Shown: positions 48,218 to 56,898, counted from the stretch's first letter. The stretch is DNA of 64,000 nucleotides from Luteimicrobium sp049844995 (GCF_049844995.1 NZ_JBNCMC010000001.1:372001-436000); one strand, 5' to 3'. A program made the numbers and translations. Notes: generated by a model not told the origin, from the sequence alone.

Positions 48218-48250
48218 GCCGTGATCGAGCCGTGATCGAGCCGTGATCTA
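48218..48250. repeat. three tandem 11-bp repeats GCCGTGATCGA
   Basis: Units at 48218-48228, 48229-48239 and 48240-48250 (the last with T for G at position 10). The 11-bp period keeps each unit on the same face of the helix. The array abuts the -35 box of the importer promoter, a position suited to an activator. Confidence 0.8.
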
Positions 48251-48304
48251 GAGGCCTGCGAGGCCGTGGGAGCGCGACCACGGAGCCCGCGCCGGCACGC
48301 ACGA

Positions 48305-48352
48305 GTGACAGCGTGTCTGCGGATGCGGTAGCGTCCGCAAGAAACCTGTTTC
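48305..48352 (+). promoter_or_regulatory. lacI-uxaA-GH28 operon promoter and operator
   Basis: -35 GTGACA (48305-48310), 18-bp spacer, -10 TAGCGT (48329-48334), then GAAACCTGTTTC (48341-48352), a palindrome with 5-bp arms at the expected transcription start. It resembles the operator at 48172-48183, suggesting autoregulation by the LacI-type protein. Confidence 0.7.
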
Positions 48353-48380
48353 TCACGCAGAGCACCGGGGAGCACCCACG

Positions 48381-50405
48381 ATGACCACCAACGGGTCGTC
48401 CGGGTCGGCAGGGTCGCCGACCACGGGCACCGGACGCCGCGGCCGCGAGCAGTCGGCCGCCGGCGCCACCATCAGCGACGTCGCCGCGGCGGCGAGCGTC
48501 TCCCGCGCGACCGTGTCCCGGGTCATGAACGGCCGCAAGGTCGACCCGGAGCTGGCCGAGCGCGTCCGCCAGGCCGCCGCCGAGCTCGACTACCGGCCGT
48601 CCGCGATGGCCCGGTCGCTGTCGCTGGGCCGCACGCAGGCCGTCGGCGTCGTGGTCCCCGACCTCACGAACCCGATGTTCCAGGAGGTCCTGCGCGGCAT
48701 CGCCGCCGGCGCGGACGCCGCGGGCTACGGCGTCGTCGTCGCGGAGACCGCGGAGCGGCCCGAGCGGGAGGCGCGCGCGGTCCGCAGCACGCGCTCGCGC
48801 GTCGACGCGCTCGTCATGGTCGCGCCCCGCATGACCGACGACGAGCTCGCCGCCGCGGTCGCCGCGACCCAGCCCGTCGTCCTCGTCAACCGGACGCTGC
48901 CCGAGTCGTCGGTGCCGGCCGTGAGCGTCGACTACGCCGAGGCGATGTACGAGGCGGTCGAGCACCTCATGACGCTCGGCCACCGCTCGGTCGTGTACCT
49001 CGCGGGGCCCGAGGCGTCGTCGTCGAACGCGGAGCGCTTCGCCGGGTTCGAGACGGCGCAGGCCTCGTTCGGCGGGGTCAGCTTCATCTCGGTGCCGTGC
49101 GGCGCGACCATCGCGGACGGCTACGGCGCGGCCGAGGCCGTCCTCGCGACGCGCGCGACCGCCGTCGTCGCCTACAACGACCTCGTCGCGTTCGGGCTGC
49201 TCGGGCGGCTCAGCGAGCTCGGCGTCTCCGTGCCCGGCGAGGTGTCCGTGGTCGGCTTCGACGACATCGACCTCGCCCGGTTCTCGACGCCGCCGCTCAC
49301 CACCGTGGCGGTGCCCCGCACCCAGCTCGGCGAGCGCGCGTGGACCCGGCTGCACGAGCAGATCTCGACGACCACGGGGCACGGCGAGGACGCGGGCCCG
49401 GCGCTCCCGGACAGCTCGACGGACCTCCTGCGCACGCACCTCGTCCTGCGCGCCTCCACCGGCCCCGCGCCCGACGTCGCCGAGCGCGCCGAGGACCTGT
49501 CGCGCGTCCCCGGCCCGACGGCGTGGCGCAGCGACGTCGTCGGGAACGTCCTGACGGCCGGCGGCGTGCGCATCGCGCGGTACGTGACCGGCGAGACCAT
49601 GCGCCCGGAGCACTCGCCGCGGCCCTACCTGCACCCGGTCCGCGCGCTGTCCGGGGCGCGCCTGACCAGCGCCAACCCCGCCGACCGCCGCCACCTGCAC
49701 GGGCTGTCGCTGGGCCTGCCGGACGTGAACGGGACGTCGTTCTGGGGTGGCCGCACGTGGGTCCCCGGCGAGGGGATGACGCTGCTCGCCAACCACGGCC
49801 GGGAGGTCTCGCGGCGCGGCCCCGCCGTGGATCCGGGCGACCCGGGCGTGCTCCGCGACGAGGTGGACTGGCTCGCGAGCGACGGGGTGCCGCTCTTCGC
49901 CGAGCAGCGGGTGCTGCGGTCCCGCACGCTCGCGGGCGGCGCCGGCTGGGCGCTCGGCTGGTCGAGCCGGCTCACGGCCCAGCGCGACGTGACGATCTCC
50001 GGTCCGGCGCGCTCGCGGCCCAACGCCGCGGGGTTCGGCGGCCTGTACTGGCGGTTCGCGCCGATCGAGGAGTGCACGGTGGCGTCCGCCGACGGCGTCG
50101 GCGCCCGCGCGTGCCTCGGCTCGCGCTCGCCGTGGCTGTCCCTCGCGCTGCGGACGGCGGGCTCGTGGACGACCGTCGTCCTCCTCCAGGACGGGCAGGA
50201 ACGGTGGTTCGTGCGCACCGAGCCGTACGTCGCCGCCGGGCCCGCGCTCGCGTGGGACGCGCCGGTCCGGCTCGCCGCGCGCGAGTCCCTCGACCTGGGG
50301 CTCACCGCCCTGGTGCTGGAGGGGCTGCACACGCCCGCGGCCGTCGTCGAGCGGTGGCTCCCGCTCGCCGCGCACGCGCTCGAGGGGGAGGCGGACCGTG
50401 ACTGA
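48381..50405 (+). CDS. LacI-family regulator fused to a DUF6807 (PmoA-like) domain
   Basis: A 674-residue fusion. After a 28-residue Gly/Ser/Thr-rich leader, the LacI HTH is ATISDVAAAASVSRATVSRV (residues about 30-49) with hinge helix SAMARSLSLGRTQAVGVVVP; the periplasmic-binding-protein-like effector domain runs to about residue 345 (VVGFDDIDLARFSTPPLTTV). From about residue 375 to 665 it is a DUF6807 domain: RPYLHPVRALSGARLTSANP, DRRHLHGLSLGLPDVNG, TSFWGGRTWVPGEGM. LacI proteins are normally near 340 residues, so this is twice the usual length. It probably controls the pectin locus; the extra domain may sense or process a sugar ligand. Overlaps uxaA by 8 bp. Confidence 0.9.
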   Translation: MTTNGSSGSAGSPTTGTGRRGREQSAAGATISDVAAAASVSRATVSRVMNGRKVDPELAERVRQAAAELDYRPSAMARSLSLGRTQAVGVVVPDLTNPMFQEVLRGIAAGADAAGYGVVVAETAERPEREARAVRSTRSRVDALVMVAPRMTDDELAAAVAATQPVVLVNRTLPESSVPAVSVDYAEAMYEAVEHLMTLGHRSVVYLAGPEASSSNAERFAGFETAQASFGGVSFISVPCGATIADGYGAAEAVLATRATAVVAYNDLVAFGLLGRLSELGVSVPGEVSVVGFDDIDLARFSTPPLTTVAVPRTQLGERAWTRLHEQISTTTGHGEDAGPALPDSSTDLLRTHLVLRASTGPAPDVAERAEDLSRVPGPTAWRSDVVGNVLTAGGVRIARYVTGETMRPEHSPRPYLHPVRALSGARLTSANPADRRHLHGLSLGLPDVNGTSFWGGRTWVPGEGMTLLANHGREVSRRGPAVDPGDPGVLRDEVDWLASDGVPLFAEQRVLRSRTLAGGAGWALGWSSRLTAQRDVTISGPARSRPNAAGFGGLYWRFAPIEECTVASADGVGARACLGSRSPWLSLALRTAGSWTTVVLLQDGQERWFVRTEPYVAAGPALAWDAPVRLAARESLDLGLTALVLEGLHTPAAVVERWLPLAAHALEGEADRD

Positions 50406-52026
50406 GCTCGCACCCGCCCGCGCCGGGCTCCTCGCGCTGCACGACGGCGACGACGTCGCGGTGGCGACGCGCGACCTCGCCCCGGGCGACGTCATCGAGG
50501 TGGGCGGGCGCGCGGTCACGATCGTCGACGCCGTCCCGCGGGGGCACAAGGTCGCGCTCGCCGACGTGGCGGCCGGGGCCGACGTGCACAAGTACGGGCA
50601 GTCGATCGGCGTCGCGACCCGGCCCATCGGCGTCGGGCAGCACGTCCACGCCCACAACCTCGGGTTCGAGGAGGGCCGTCGGGACCACGCTCTCGGTGGC
50701 ACGCACACCGAGCTCGCGGTGCCCGACGGCCCGCGCCCGACGTTCCGGGGGTTCCGGCGCGCGGACGGACGGGTGGGCACGCGGAACTACGTCGCGATCC
50801 TGACCTCGGTGAACTGCTCGGCGTCGACGGCGCGGATGATCGCCGCCCGGTTCACGCCCGAGGTGCTCGCCGCGTACCCGAACGTGGACGGCGTCGTCGC
50901 GCTCACGCACCAGTCGGGCTGCGGCATGGTGCCGTCCAGCGAGGGCGGGCAGCTGCTGCTCCGGACCCTGCGGGGGTACGCGGCGCACCCGAACGTCGCG
51001 GGGCTGCTGGTGCTGGGGCTGGGCTGCGAGATGGTGCTGACCGAGCAGATCTCGACGCGGTCCGGCTCGGGCGCGTTCCTCGGGATGCCGGGCGTCGGAA
51101 CGCCCCCGCCCCCGGTCGACCCGGTGCTCGCCGACATCCCCGCCGACACGGTGGTGGAGTCGCTGACGATCCAGGAGACGGGCGGCGTCCGCGCCACGGT
51201 CGCGGCGGGGGTCGCGGCGGTCGAGCGGATGCTGACGGCCGTCGACGCGCGTGAGCGGGTCGAGTGCGACGTGTCCGAGCTCGTGCTCGCGCTCAACTGC
51301 GGCGGGTCGGACGGGTACTCGGGGATCACGGCCAACCCGGCGCTGGGGTGGGCGTCGGACCGGCTCGTCGCGTACGGCGCCGCGTCGGCGCTCGCGGAGA
51401 CGCCCGAGGTCTTCGGTGCCGAGCACCTGCTCACCCGCCGCGCGACCTCGCCCGACGTCGCGCAGCGGCTGCTGGACCGGATCGAGTGGTGGAAGGACTA
51501 CACCGCGGCCGGTGGCGGCAGCATGGACAACAACCCGTCGCCAGGGAACAAGGCAGGCGGGCTGACCACGATCCTGGAGAAGTCGCTCGGCGCCGTCGCC
51601 AAGGGCGGGCGCGCCGACCTCGCCGCGGTCTACGAGTACGCCGAGCGGATCGAGCCCCACGTCGGCTTTGCGTTCATGGACACGCCGGGCTACGACCCGG
51701 TGTCCGTGACGGGGCTCGTGGCGGGGGGCGCGAACGTCGTCGTGTTCACGACGGGGCGCGGGTCGGTGTTCGGGTGCCGCCCGACGCCGTCGATCAAGGT
51801 CGCGACCAACACCCCCATGTACCGGGTCATGTCCGAGGACATGGACCTCGACGCGGGGCGGATCGTCGAGGGCACGGCGACGCTCGAGCAGGTGGGGCAG
51901 GAGATCTTCGACGCGATCCTGCGGGTCGCGTCAGGGGAGCGGACGGTGTCGGAGGACCTGCTCATCGACGGGCAGACGATCGGCACGGAGGAGTTCATCC
52001 CGTGGCACGTGGGAGCGGTGACGTGA
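50398..52026 (+). CDS. uxaA: altronate dehydratase
   Basis: A 542-residue UxaA-family dehydratase with the N-terminal SAF domain (residues about 12-85: DDVAVATRDLAPGD, VPRGHKVALADVAAG) fused to the large catalytic domain (GFRRADGRVGTRNYVAILTS, THQSGCGM, LALNCGGSDGYSGITANPAL, SMDNNPSPGNKAGGLTTILE). The Cys residues in these motifs probably bind the iron cofactor. It dehydrates D-altronate to 2-keto-3-deoxygluconate. The GTG at 50398 overlaps the lacI stop; GTGA overlap with the GH28 gene downstream. Confidence 0.95.
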   Translation: MTELAPARAGLLALHDGDDVAVATRDLAPGDVIEVGGRAVTIVDAVPRGHKVALADVAAGADVHKYGQSIGVATRPIGVGQHVHAHNLGFEEGRRDHALGGTHTELAVPDGPRPTFRGFRRADGRVGTRNYVAILTSVNCSASTARMIAARFTPEVLAAYPNVDGVVALTHQSGCGMVPSSEGGQLLLRTLRGYAAHPNVAGLLVLGLGCEMVLTEQISTRSGSGAFLGMPGVGTPPPPVDPVLADIPADTVVESLTIQETGGVRATVAAGVAAVERMLTAVDARERVECDVSELVLALNCGGSDGYSGITANPALGWASDRLVAYGAASALAETPEVFGAEHLLTRRATSPDVAQRLLDRIEWWKDYTAAGGGSMDNNPSPGNKAGGLTTILEKSLGAVAKGGRADLAAVYEYAERIEPHVGFAFMDTPGYDPVSVTGLVAGGANVVVFTTGRGSVFGCRPTPSIKVATNTPMYRVMSEDMDLDAGRIVEGTATLEQVGQEIFDAILRVASGERTVSEDLLIDGQTIGTEEFIPWHVGAVT

Positions 52027-53306
52027 GCGCCGCGGTCGAGGCCGAGGCGCTCCTTACGGCCGAGCTGCAGGCGCGGATCGACGCGGCGGGTGCGGCGGGC
52101 GGCGGGCGCGTCGTCGTCGGGCCGGGCGTGCACCGCACGGGCGCGCTGCGGCTGCGCTCGCACGTCGAGCTCCACGTCGAGGCGGGCGCCGTGCTGCAGT
52201 TCGTCCCCGACCCGGCGCTGTACCCGCCGGTCGAGGCGCGCTGGGAGGGCGCGCCGGCCACGATTCATCAACCGTGTCTGTACGCCGACGACGCCGAGCA
52301 CGTGACGATCTCCGGCGACGGGACGATCGACGGCGGGGGAGCGGCCTGGTGGTCGGCGTTCCGGGAGGGCACGCTCGAGCACCCCCGGCCGACGCTCCTC
52401 GGGCTGCACCGCAGCCGGCGCGTCGTCGTGCGGGACGTGGCGTTGCGGAACTCGCCCGCCTGGACGATCCACCCGCTGCTGTGCGAGGACGTCTCGATCC
52501 GCGACGTGAGCATCCTCAACCCGCCCGACTCGCCGAACACCGACGGGATCGACCCCGAGTCGTGCCGGAACGTGCGGATCAGCGGATGCCACGTCGACGT
52601 CGGCGACGACTGCATCGTCCTCAAGGCGGGCACGGAGGCGACCGCCGCGCGGGTGCCGTGCGAGAACGTCACGGTCGTCGGCTGCACGTTGGTGCACGGG
52701 CACGGCGGGATCGTGATCGGCTCGGAGATGAGCGGCGACGTGCGCAACGTCGTCGTCGCCGACTGCGTGTTCCAGGGCACCGACCGCGGGATCCGGCTCA
52801 AGACGCGGCGCGGGCGCGGCGGCGTCGTCGAGGACGTGCGCGTCTCGAACGTCGTGATGGACGACGTGGGCTGCCCGTTCGTGATCAACGCCCACTACTT
52901 CTGCGGGCCGGGCGGCAGGGAGCCCGTCGTGTCCGACAGGTCCGCGCAACCGGTGGGGCCGGGGACGCCGTCGTTCCGGCGGATCAGCCTCGCGCACGTG
53001 AGCGCCCGGCGGGTCCGGGCGGCGGCGGGCTTCGTGCTCGGGCTCGCCGAGAGCCCGGTCGCGGAGCTCACGCTGGACGACGTGAGCGTGTCGTTCGCCG
53101 ACGACCCGGCGCCGTTCGCGCCCGCGATGGCGGAGGGCGTCGAGGAGTCGGTGCGGCGGGGCCTGGTGCTCACGGGCTGCGACGACGTGCGGCTGAGCGG
53201 CGTGCGGATCGCCGGCGCGGAGGGCGAGGCGCTCGAGCTCGACCGGGTGTCGGGGCTACGCGTGGTGGACTGCACCGTCGACGGGAAACCGATTCCCGTT
53301 CGCTGA
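52023..53306 (+). CDS. cytoplasmic GH28 polygalacturonase-like hydrolase
   Basis: A 427-residue right-handed beta-helix enzyme without signal peptide. The four GH28 motifs are present: SPNTDGIDPESC (NTD, about residue 175), VGDDCIVLKAG (DD), HGHGGIVIGSE (GHG) and RGIRLKTRRGRGG (RIK-like RLK). It should release galacturonate from imported oligogalacturonides, in the manner of intracellular exo-polygalacturonases. The GTG at 52023 overlaps the uxaA stop, so it is the third gene of the lacI-uxaA-GH28 operon. Confidence 0.93.
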   Translation: MSAAVEAEALLTAELQARIDAAGAAGGGRVVVGPGVHRTGALRLRSHVELHVEAGAVLQFVPDPALYPPVEARWEGAPATIHQPCLYADDAEHVTISGDGTIDGGGAAWWSAFREGTLEHPRPTLLGLHRSRRVVVRDVALRNSPAWTIHPLLCEDVSIRDVSILNPPDSPNTDGIDPESCRNVRISGCHVDVGDDCIVLKAGTEATAARVPCENVTVVGCTLVHGHGGIVIGSEMSGDVRNVVVADCVFQGTDRGIRLKTRRGRGGVVEDVRVSNVVMDDVGCPFVINAHYFCGPGGREPVVSDRSAQPVGPGTPSFRRISLAHVSARRVRAAAGFVLGLAESPVAELTLDDVSVSFADDPAPFAPAMAEGVEESVRRGLVLTGCDDVRLSGVRIAGAEGEALELDRVSGLRVVDCTVDGKPIPVR

Positions 53307-53373
53307 GCCGGGCTCAGGGCAAGCTGTGCGACGGCTGGTGCGAGAAAGGCGTTCTGAGTCGTTGGAAACCTGA

Positions 53374-53410
53374 GAAACCGATTGCCGGACGAGGGCTAGA
53401 TGACTACGGT
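53374..53410 (+). promoter_or_regulatory. promoter of the secreted GH28 gene with degenerate LacI-type site
   Basis: -35 TTGCCG (53382-53387), 17-bp spacer, -10 TACGGT (53405-53410). GAAACCGATTGC (53374-53385) overlaps the -35 and matches 9 of 12 positions of GAAACCGGTTTC; a further GAAACC lies at 53365-53370. GGAGG precedes the start codon at 53460. Confidence 0.5.
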
Positions 53411-53459
53411 CGGGGCCGTGGGGCAACGTCGCCCGCAGTCTCGATGGAGGACGCCGCAG

Positions 53460-55517
53460 ATGCACCGTTCACGACCGAAGTCGCTCGTCGCGACGATCGG
53501 AGCCCTCACCCTCGGGGGCACACTCCTGGCAGGCGGGCCTGCGCTCGCCCACGGCTCGTCGCACGCCGACGGGGCCGCGCACCGGACCGACCCGACGTGC
53601 ACGACGGCGAACAGCCGACTGCTCGGGACGCGCCCCACGACCCCGACCAACCTCTGCGTGCCCGGCGCAGCCACCGACAGCACGAGCACGCTCCTCGTCT
53701 GGAACAAGCCCGAGTCGACGGACGTCGTGGACTACGTGGTGTACCAGGACGGCCGTGCGATCGGGCGCTCGTCGGCGAACGCCGAGGAGCACACGCCGTC
53801 GCAGCAGTACGTCGACACGTTCTACGCCGACGACGCCGACGGCTGGCACGTCAAGGTGCTCAGCCACAGCTTCAAGGTCACCGGGCTGGCCGCCAACCGC
53901 GACTACGCGTTCGCCGTGCGGGCGGTGCTCGCGGACGGCCGGCTGTCCGCGCCGTCGGGCACCGTCCACGTCACCACGGCCAAGAAGGCGCACCGCCAGG
54001 TCGTCACCGCGCCGCAGTTCGGCGCCGTCGGCGACGGCACGACCGTGAACACCGCGGCCATCCAGAAGGCGATCGACACCTGCAACGCGCCGAGCTGCAC
54101 GGTCGTGATCCCGCGCGGCACGTTCCGGACCGGCGCGCTCTTCCTGCACAGCGACATGACGCTCGAGCTCGCGAAGGGCGCGCGCCTCCTCGGGTCGGAC
54201 AGCTGGGCCGACTACCCGGTGACGCGGGGCTACTACCTCTACGCGATCCCCACGCCCGTCCCCACCGACCCGAGCTACACGGCCTACCTGCGGCCGCCGT
54301 CGCTCCTCAACGTCCGCCCCGACGACCTCGGCCGCAGCGAGCGCAACCGCCGGCCGGGCGCCGTCGCCCGGAACGTGCGCATCGTCGGGCCCGGCGTCAT
54401 CGACGGTGATGGCTGGAAGCGCACCGCGGCCGGCACGACCACCGACGAGAACGGGAGCCAGCTCCCCGACTACGTCGCCTCGAGCGCCGCGAAGGTCGCG
54501 ACCGACGGCATCCTCGCCGCGAACCAGGTCGAGCACGCCCGCGCGACGATCGACACGATCCCCGGCATCGTCAACCGCCCCGAGACCGTCTCGGACTCCT
54601 CGATCTACGGCCAGTACCGGTCGAGCATCGCGACGTTCATCGGCGTCGACGGCCTCTACCTCGACGGCTTCACCGTCGAGAACCCGGCGTTCCACGGCGT
54701 GATGGTCCTCGACTCGGCGGACGTCGGCGTCTACGGGACCCGGAACACGACGTTCGACACCAACAACGGCGACGCGATCGAGTTCGGCGGCACCCAGGGC
54801 GCCGTGGTCGCGAACAACTTCTTCGACTCGGGCGACGACGTCGTCAACTTCGCCGCCGGCCAGGGCCTGTACGGGGCGCAGGGGCGGTCGACGGGTGACG
54901 TCTGGATCCTCGGGAACTACGTGCGGCGCGGCCACGGCGGCGTCGCCATCGGTAGCCACACCGCGGCGTGGGTGCACGACGTCCTGGCCGAGGACAACGT
55001 GTTCAACGGGACCGAGACGGGCGCGCTGCGCATGAAGTCGACGTCCGACATGAACGGGGGCGCGCGCGACGTCGTGTTCCGCGACAGCGCCGTCGCCTGC
55101 ATGAAGACGAGCGCGGTCATCGCGTCGCTCAGCTACACGCTGTCGCCGTCGGGCTACGTGAGCGGGGACTCCGCGACGTTCCGCGACATCCTCGTCCGGG
55201 ACGTCAGCGTGGACTCGAACAGCTCGTCGACGTGCGGCATGGCGTCGAGCAACTCGAAGCCGGTCATCGACATCGAGGCGGGGCCCGCGAACGACGCGGA
55301 CACCGTCGGGCAGTTCACGTTCGACGACGTCCAGTTCCGCAACGTGAACCCGACCGGCATCGAGGGGCTCACCGACTCGACCTTCAAGGACGTGTGCTTC
55401 GCGAGCGTGCTCGGCGGGGCGAACCCGTGGAACCTCGACGCGGCCTCGACGGGCAACACGTTCACGAACGTGTCGCCGGCGCCGGGGGCGGGCGGCCCGA
55501 CGGGTACCTGTCGCTGA
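53460..55517 (+). CDS. secreted exo-polygalacturonase: Fn3 domain plus GH28
   Basis: A 685-residue secreted protein. The ATG at 53460 (after GGAGG) opens a signal peptide, SLVATIGALTLGGTLLAGGP, cleaved near ALA-HG; a longer frame from 53400 is less likely. Residues about 60-180 form a fibronectin-III-like domain (TLLVWNKPESTDVVDYVVYQ), then the GH28 beta-helix begins at APQFGAVGDGTTVNTAAIQK. Catalytic motifs: NTNNGDAIEFG, SGDDVVNFAAG, RGHGGVAIGSH and TGALRMKST. This is the PehX-type exo-poly-alpha-galacturonosidase layout; it releases mono- or digalacturonate outside the cell. Stands in its own transcript after the uxaA operon. Confidence 0.92.
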   Translation: MHRSRPKSLVATIGALTLGGTLLAGGPALAHGSSHADGAAHRTDPTCTTANSRLLGTRPTTPTNLCVPGAATDSTSTLLVWNKPESTDVVDYVVYQDGRAIGRSSANAEEHTPSQQYVDTFYADDADGWHVKVLSHSFKVTGLAANRDYAFAVRAVLADGRLSAPSGTVHVTTAKKAHRQVVTAPQFGAVGDGTTVNTAAIQKAIDTCNAPSCTVVIPRGTFRTGALFLHSDMTLELAKGARLLGSDSWADYPVTRGYYLYAIPTPVPTDPSYTAYLRPPSLLNVRPDDLGRSERNRRPGAVARNVRIVGPGVIDGDGWKRTAAGTTTDENGSQLPDYVASSAAKVATDGILAANQVEHARATIDTIPGIVNRPETVSDSSIYGQYRSSIATFIGVDGLYLDGFTVENPAFHGVMVLDSADVGVYGTRNTTFDTNNGDAIEFGGTQGAVVANNFFDSGDDVVNFAAGQGLYGAQGRSTGDVWILGNYVRRGHGGVAIGSHTAAWVHDVLAEDNVFNGTETGALRMKSTSDMNGGARDVVFRDSAVACMKTSAVIASLSYTLSPSGYVSGDSATFRDILVRDVSVDSNSSSTCGMASSNSKPVIDIEAGPANDADTVGQFTFDDVQFRNVNPTGIEGLTDSTFKDVCFASVLGGANPWNLDAASTGNTFTNVSPAPGAGGPTGTCR

Positions 55518-55540
55518 CGGACCGCGGCGAGCCGCGCTGA

Positions 55541-55601
55541 GGTAGCGCCTTTCGCCCGAGACAGCGCGGAGTACGTGCTACGTCGGGCGAGAGGCGCTAT
55601 C
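55541..55601. terminator. 19-bp-stem hairpin between the GH28 and ClgR-like genes
   Basis: Left arm 55541-55559 and right arm 55583-55601 pair at 17 of 19 positions around a 23-nt loop. The core AGCGCCTTTCGCCCG is related to the hairpin at 20381-20442. It lies 23 bp past the GH28 stop and 10 bp past the stop of the convergent regulator gene, so it may terminate both. Confidence 0.75.
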
Positions 55602-55611
55602 TGCGGGGCGG

Positions 55612-56082
55612 TCAGGCGGCGAGCGCCAGGCCGCCGAGACGGTCGTCCGTGCGGACCCGGGCCGTGAGCGCACCCGCGGGCCGTGCCTCGCCGCGACCCG
55701 TGAGGTCGAGCACGCGGACGGCAGCGGGGGCGCCGATCCCGGCGCGCTCGCGCAGCTCCGCGAGCCGGGCGCGCGCCGCCTCGCGCTCGAGCGCCTCGAC
55801 GACCTCGCGCAGCACCTCCGCGAGCGATGCGCCCAGCGCTCTGCAGAGCGCCGACACCACCTCCGACGACGGCTCCTTGCGACCGCGCTCGACCTCCGAC
55901 ACGTAGGCGACGGACAGCCGGGCGCGCTCGGCGACGTCGACGATCCGCAGGCCCTGCTCGTCGCGCCGTCGGCGCAGCGAGGCGCCGAGCGCGGTGCGCA
56001 GCAGGGTGGGGACCGTGGTCGGCGCCGGCGTGGGCCGCACGGGTGGGAAGTGGCGGCTGCGTGTCGTCACGTCGTCCTTCAT
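55612..56082 (-). CDS. ClgR/PopR-type XRE-family regulator with C-terminal Ala-Ala
   Basis: A 156-residue protein with an HTH domain LRRRRDEQGLRIVDVAERAR followed by LSVAYVSEVERGRKEPSSEV and VSALCRALG (residues about 36-85), the nearly invariant core of actinobacterial ClgR/PopR regulators of clp genes. The C-terminus is GGLALAA; in Streptomyces, ClgR and PopR end in two alanines that target them for ClpP degradation. It is divergent from a clpP gene (167-bp gap) and very likely activates it. Start at the ATG at 56082, near AGGA. Confidence 0.88.
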   Translation of the reverse strand: MKDDVTTRSRHFPPVRPTPAPTTVPTLLRTALGASLRRRRDEQGLRIVDVAERARLSVAYVSEVERGRKEPSSEVVSALCRALGASLAEVLREVVEALEREAARARLAELRERAGIGAPAAVRVLDLTGRGEARPAGALTARVRTDDRLGGLALAA

Positions 56083-56248
56083 GGTGCGTCCTCCGGTCGA
56101 TCGGCTCCTTCCCGACGCTAGCCCGGGGCCGCGGCGGACGCGCCGTCGTGCGTTGCGCCCTCAGCAGATCGGGCCGTTCTTCCAGGGGCAGATCGGCCCG
56201 GGGCAGAACGCGGGGTCGGTGCGCACAGCCGGGTCGCAGACTCGGAGC

Positions 56249-56824
56249 ATGCCCGAGGACACCACCGCCCCCGTCGACCGCGAGCTCGCCCGCGAGCTCC
56301 TCAAGCACCGCATCGTCGTGCTCGGACGCGAGGTCCGCGACGACGACGCCAACGAGATCTGCGGCCGCATCCTGCTGCTCGCCGCCCAGGACCCGCAGGC
56401 CGACATCCAGCTCTACATCAACTCGCCCGGAGGGTCGGTGTCGGCGGGCTTCGCCGTCTTCGACACCATGCGCCTCGTCCCGTGCGACGTGCAGACCGTC
56501 GCCATGGGCTTCGCCGCGTCGATGGCGCAGGTGCTGCTCACAGCGGGCACGCCCGGCAAACGGTTCGCGCTCCCGCACACGCGCATCGTCATGCACCAGC
56601 CGCTCGGCGGGATCGGCGGCTCGACCACCGACGTCCGCATCCAGGCCGAACAGCTCAAGCAGACCAAGGAGCTCATGGCCCGGATCACGGCCGAGCAGAC
56701 CGGTCAGCCGGTCGAGCGGATCGTCGCCGACGCCGACCGCGACCACTGGTTCACCGCCGAGGAGGCCAAGGAGTACGGGCTCGTCGACCACGTCGTCGAC
56801 CTGCCCCTGCCCGTCGGCGTCTGA
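56249..56824 (+). CDS. clpP: ATP-dependent Clp protease proteolytic subunit (orphan clpP)
   Basis: A 191-residue serine protease subunit. The catalytic triad is Ser91 (GFAASMAQ), His116 (RIVMHQP) and Asp165 (ADRDHWF), with the same intervals (25 and 49) as in E. coli ClpP. QLYINSPGGSVSAGFAVFDT and the handle region are conserved. GFAAS replaces the usual GQAAS. Most actinobacterial clpP genes occur in pairs; this one is single. The ATG at 56249 is 6 nt after CAGACT (leaderless pattern), which fits the divergent ClgR/PopR-type regulator as its controller. Confidence 0.94.
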   Translation: MPEDTTAPVDRELARELLKHRIVVLGREVRDDDANEICGRILLLAAQDPQADIQLYINSPGGSVSAGFAVFDTMRLVPCDVQTVAMGFAASMAQVLLTAGTPGKRFALPHTRIVMHQPLGGIGGSTTDVRIQAEQLKQTKELMARITAEQTGQPVERIVADADRDHWFTAEEAKEYGLVDHVVDLPLPVGV

Positions 56825-56898
56825 CCGGGCCCGCTAGCCGCGAGCGATGCGAACCTGCCAAGATGCGGCGATGTCCTCCGCCCTGGGCCCTGAAGCCG

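Noticed and set aside
56083..56248. ClgR-type binding site (CGC-N5-GCG) between the regulator and clpP
   Set aside because: The closest match, around 56155-56165, lacks the final GCG. I could not find a convincing site by eye.
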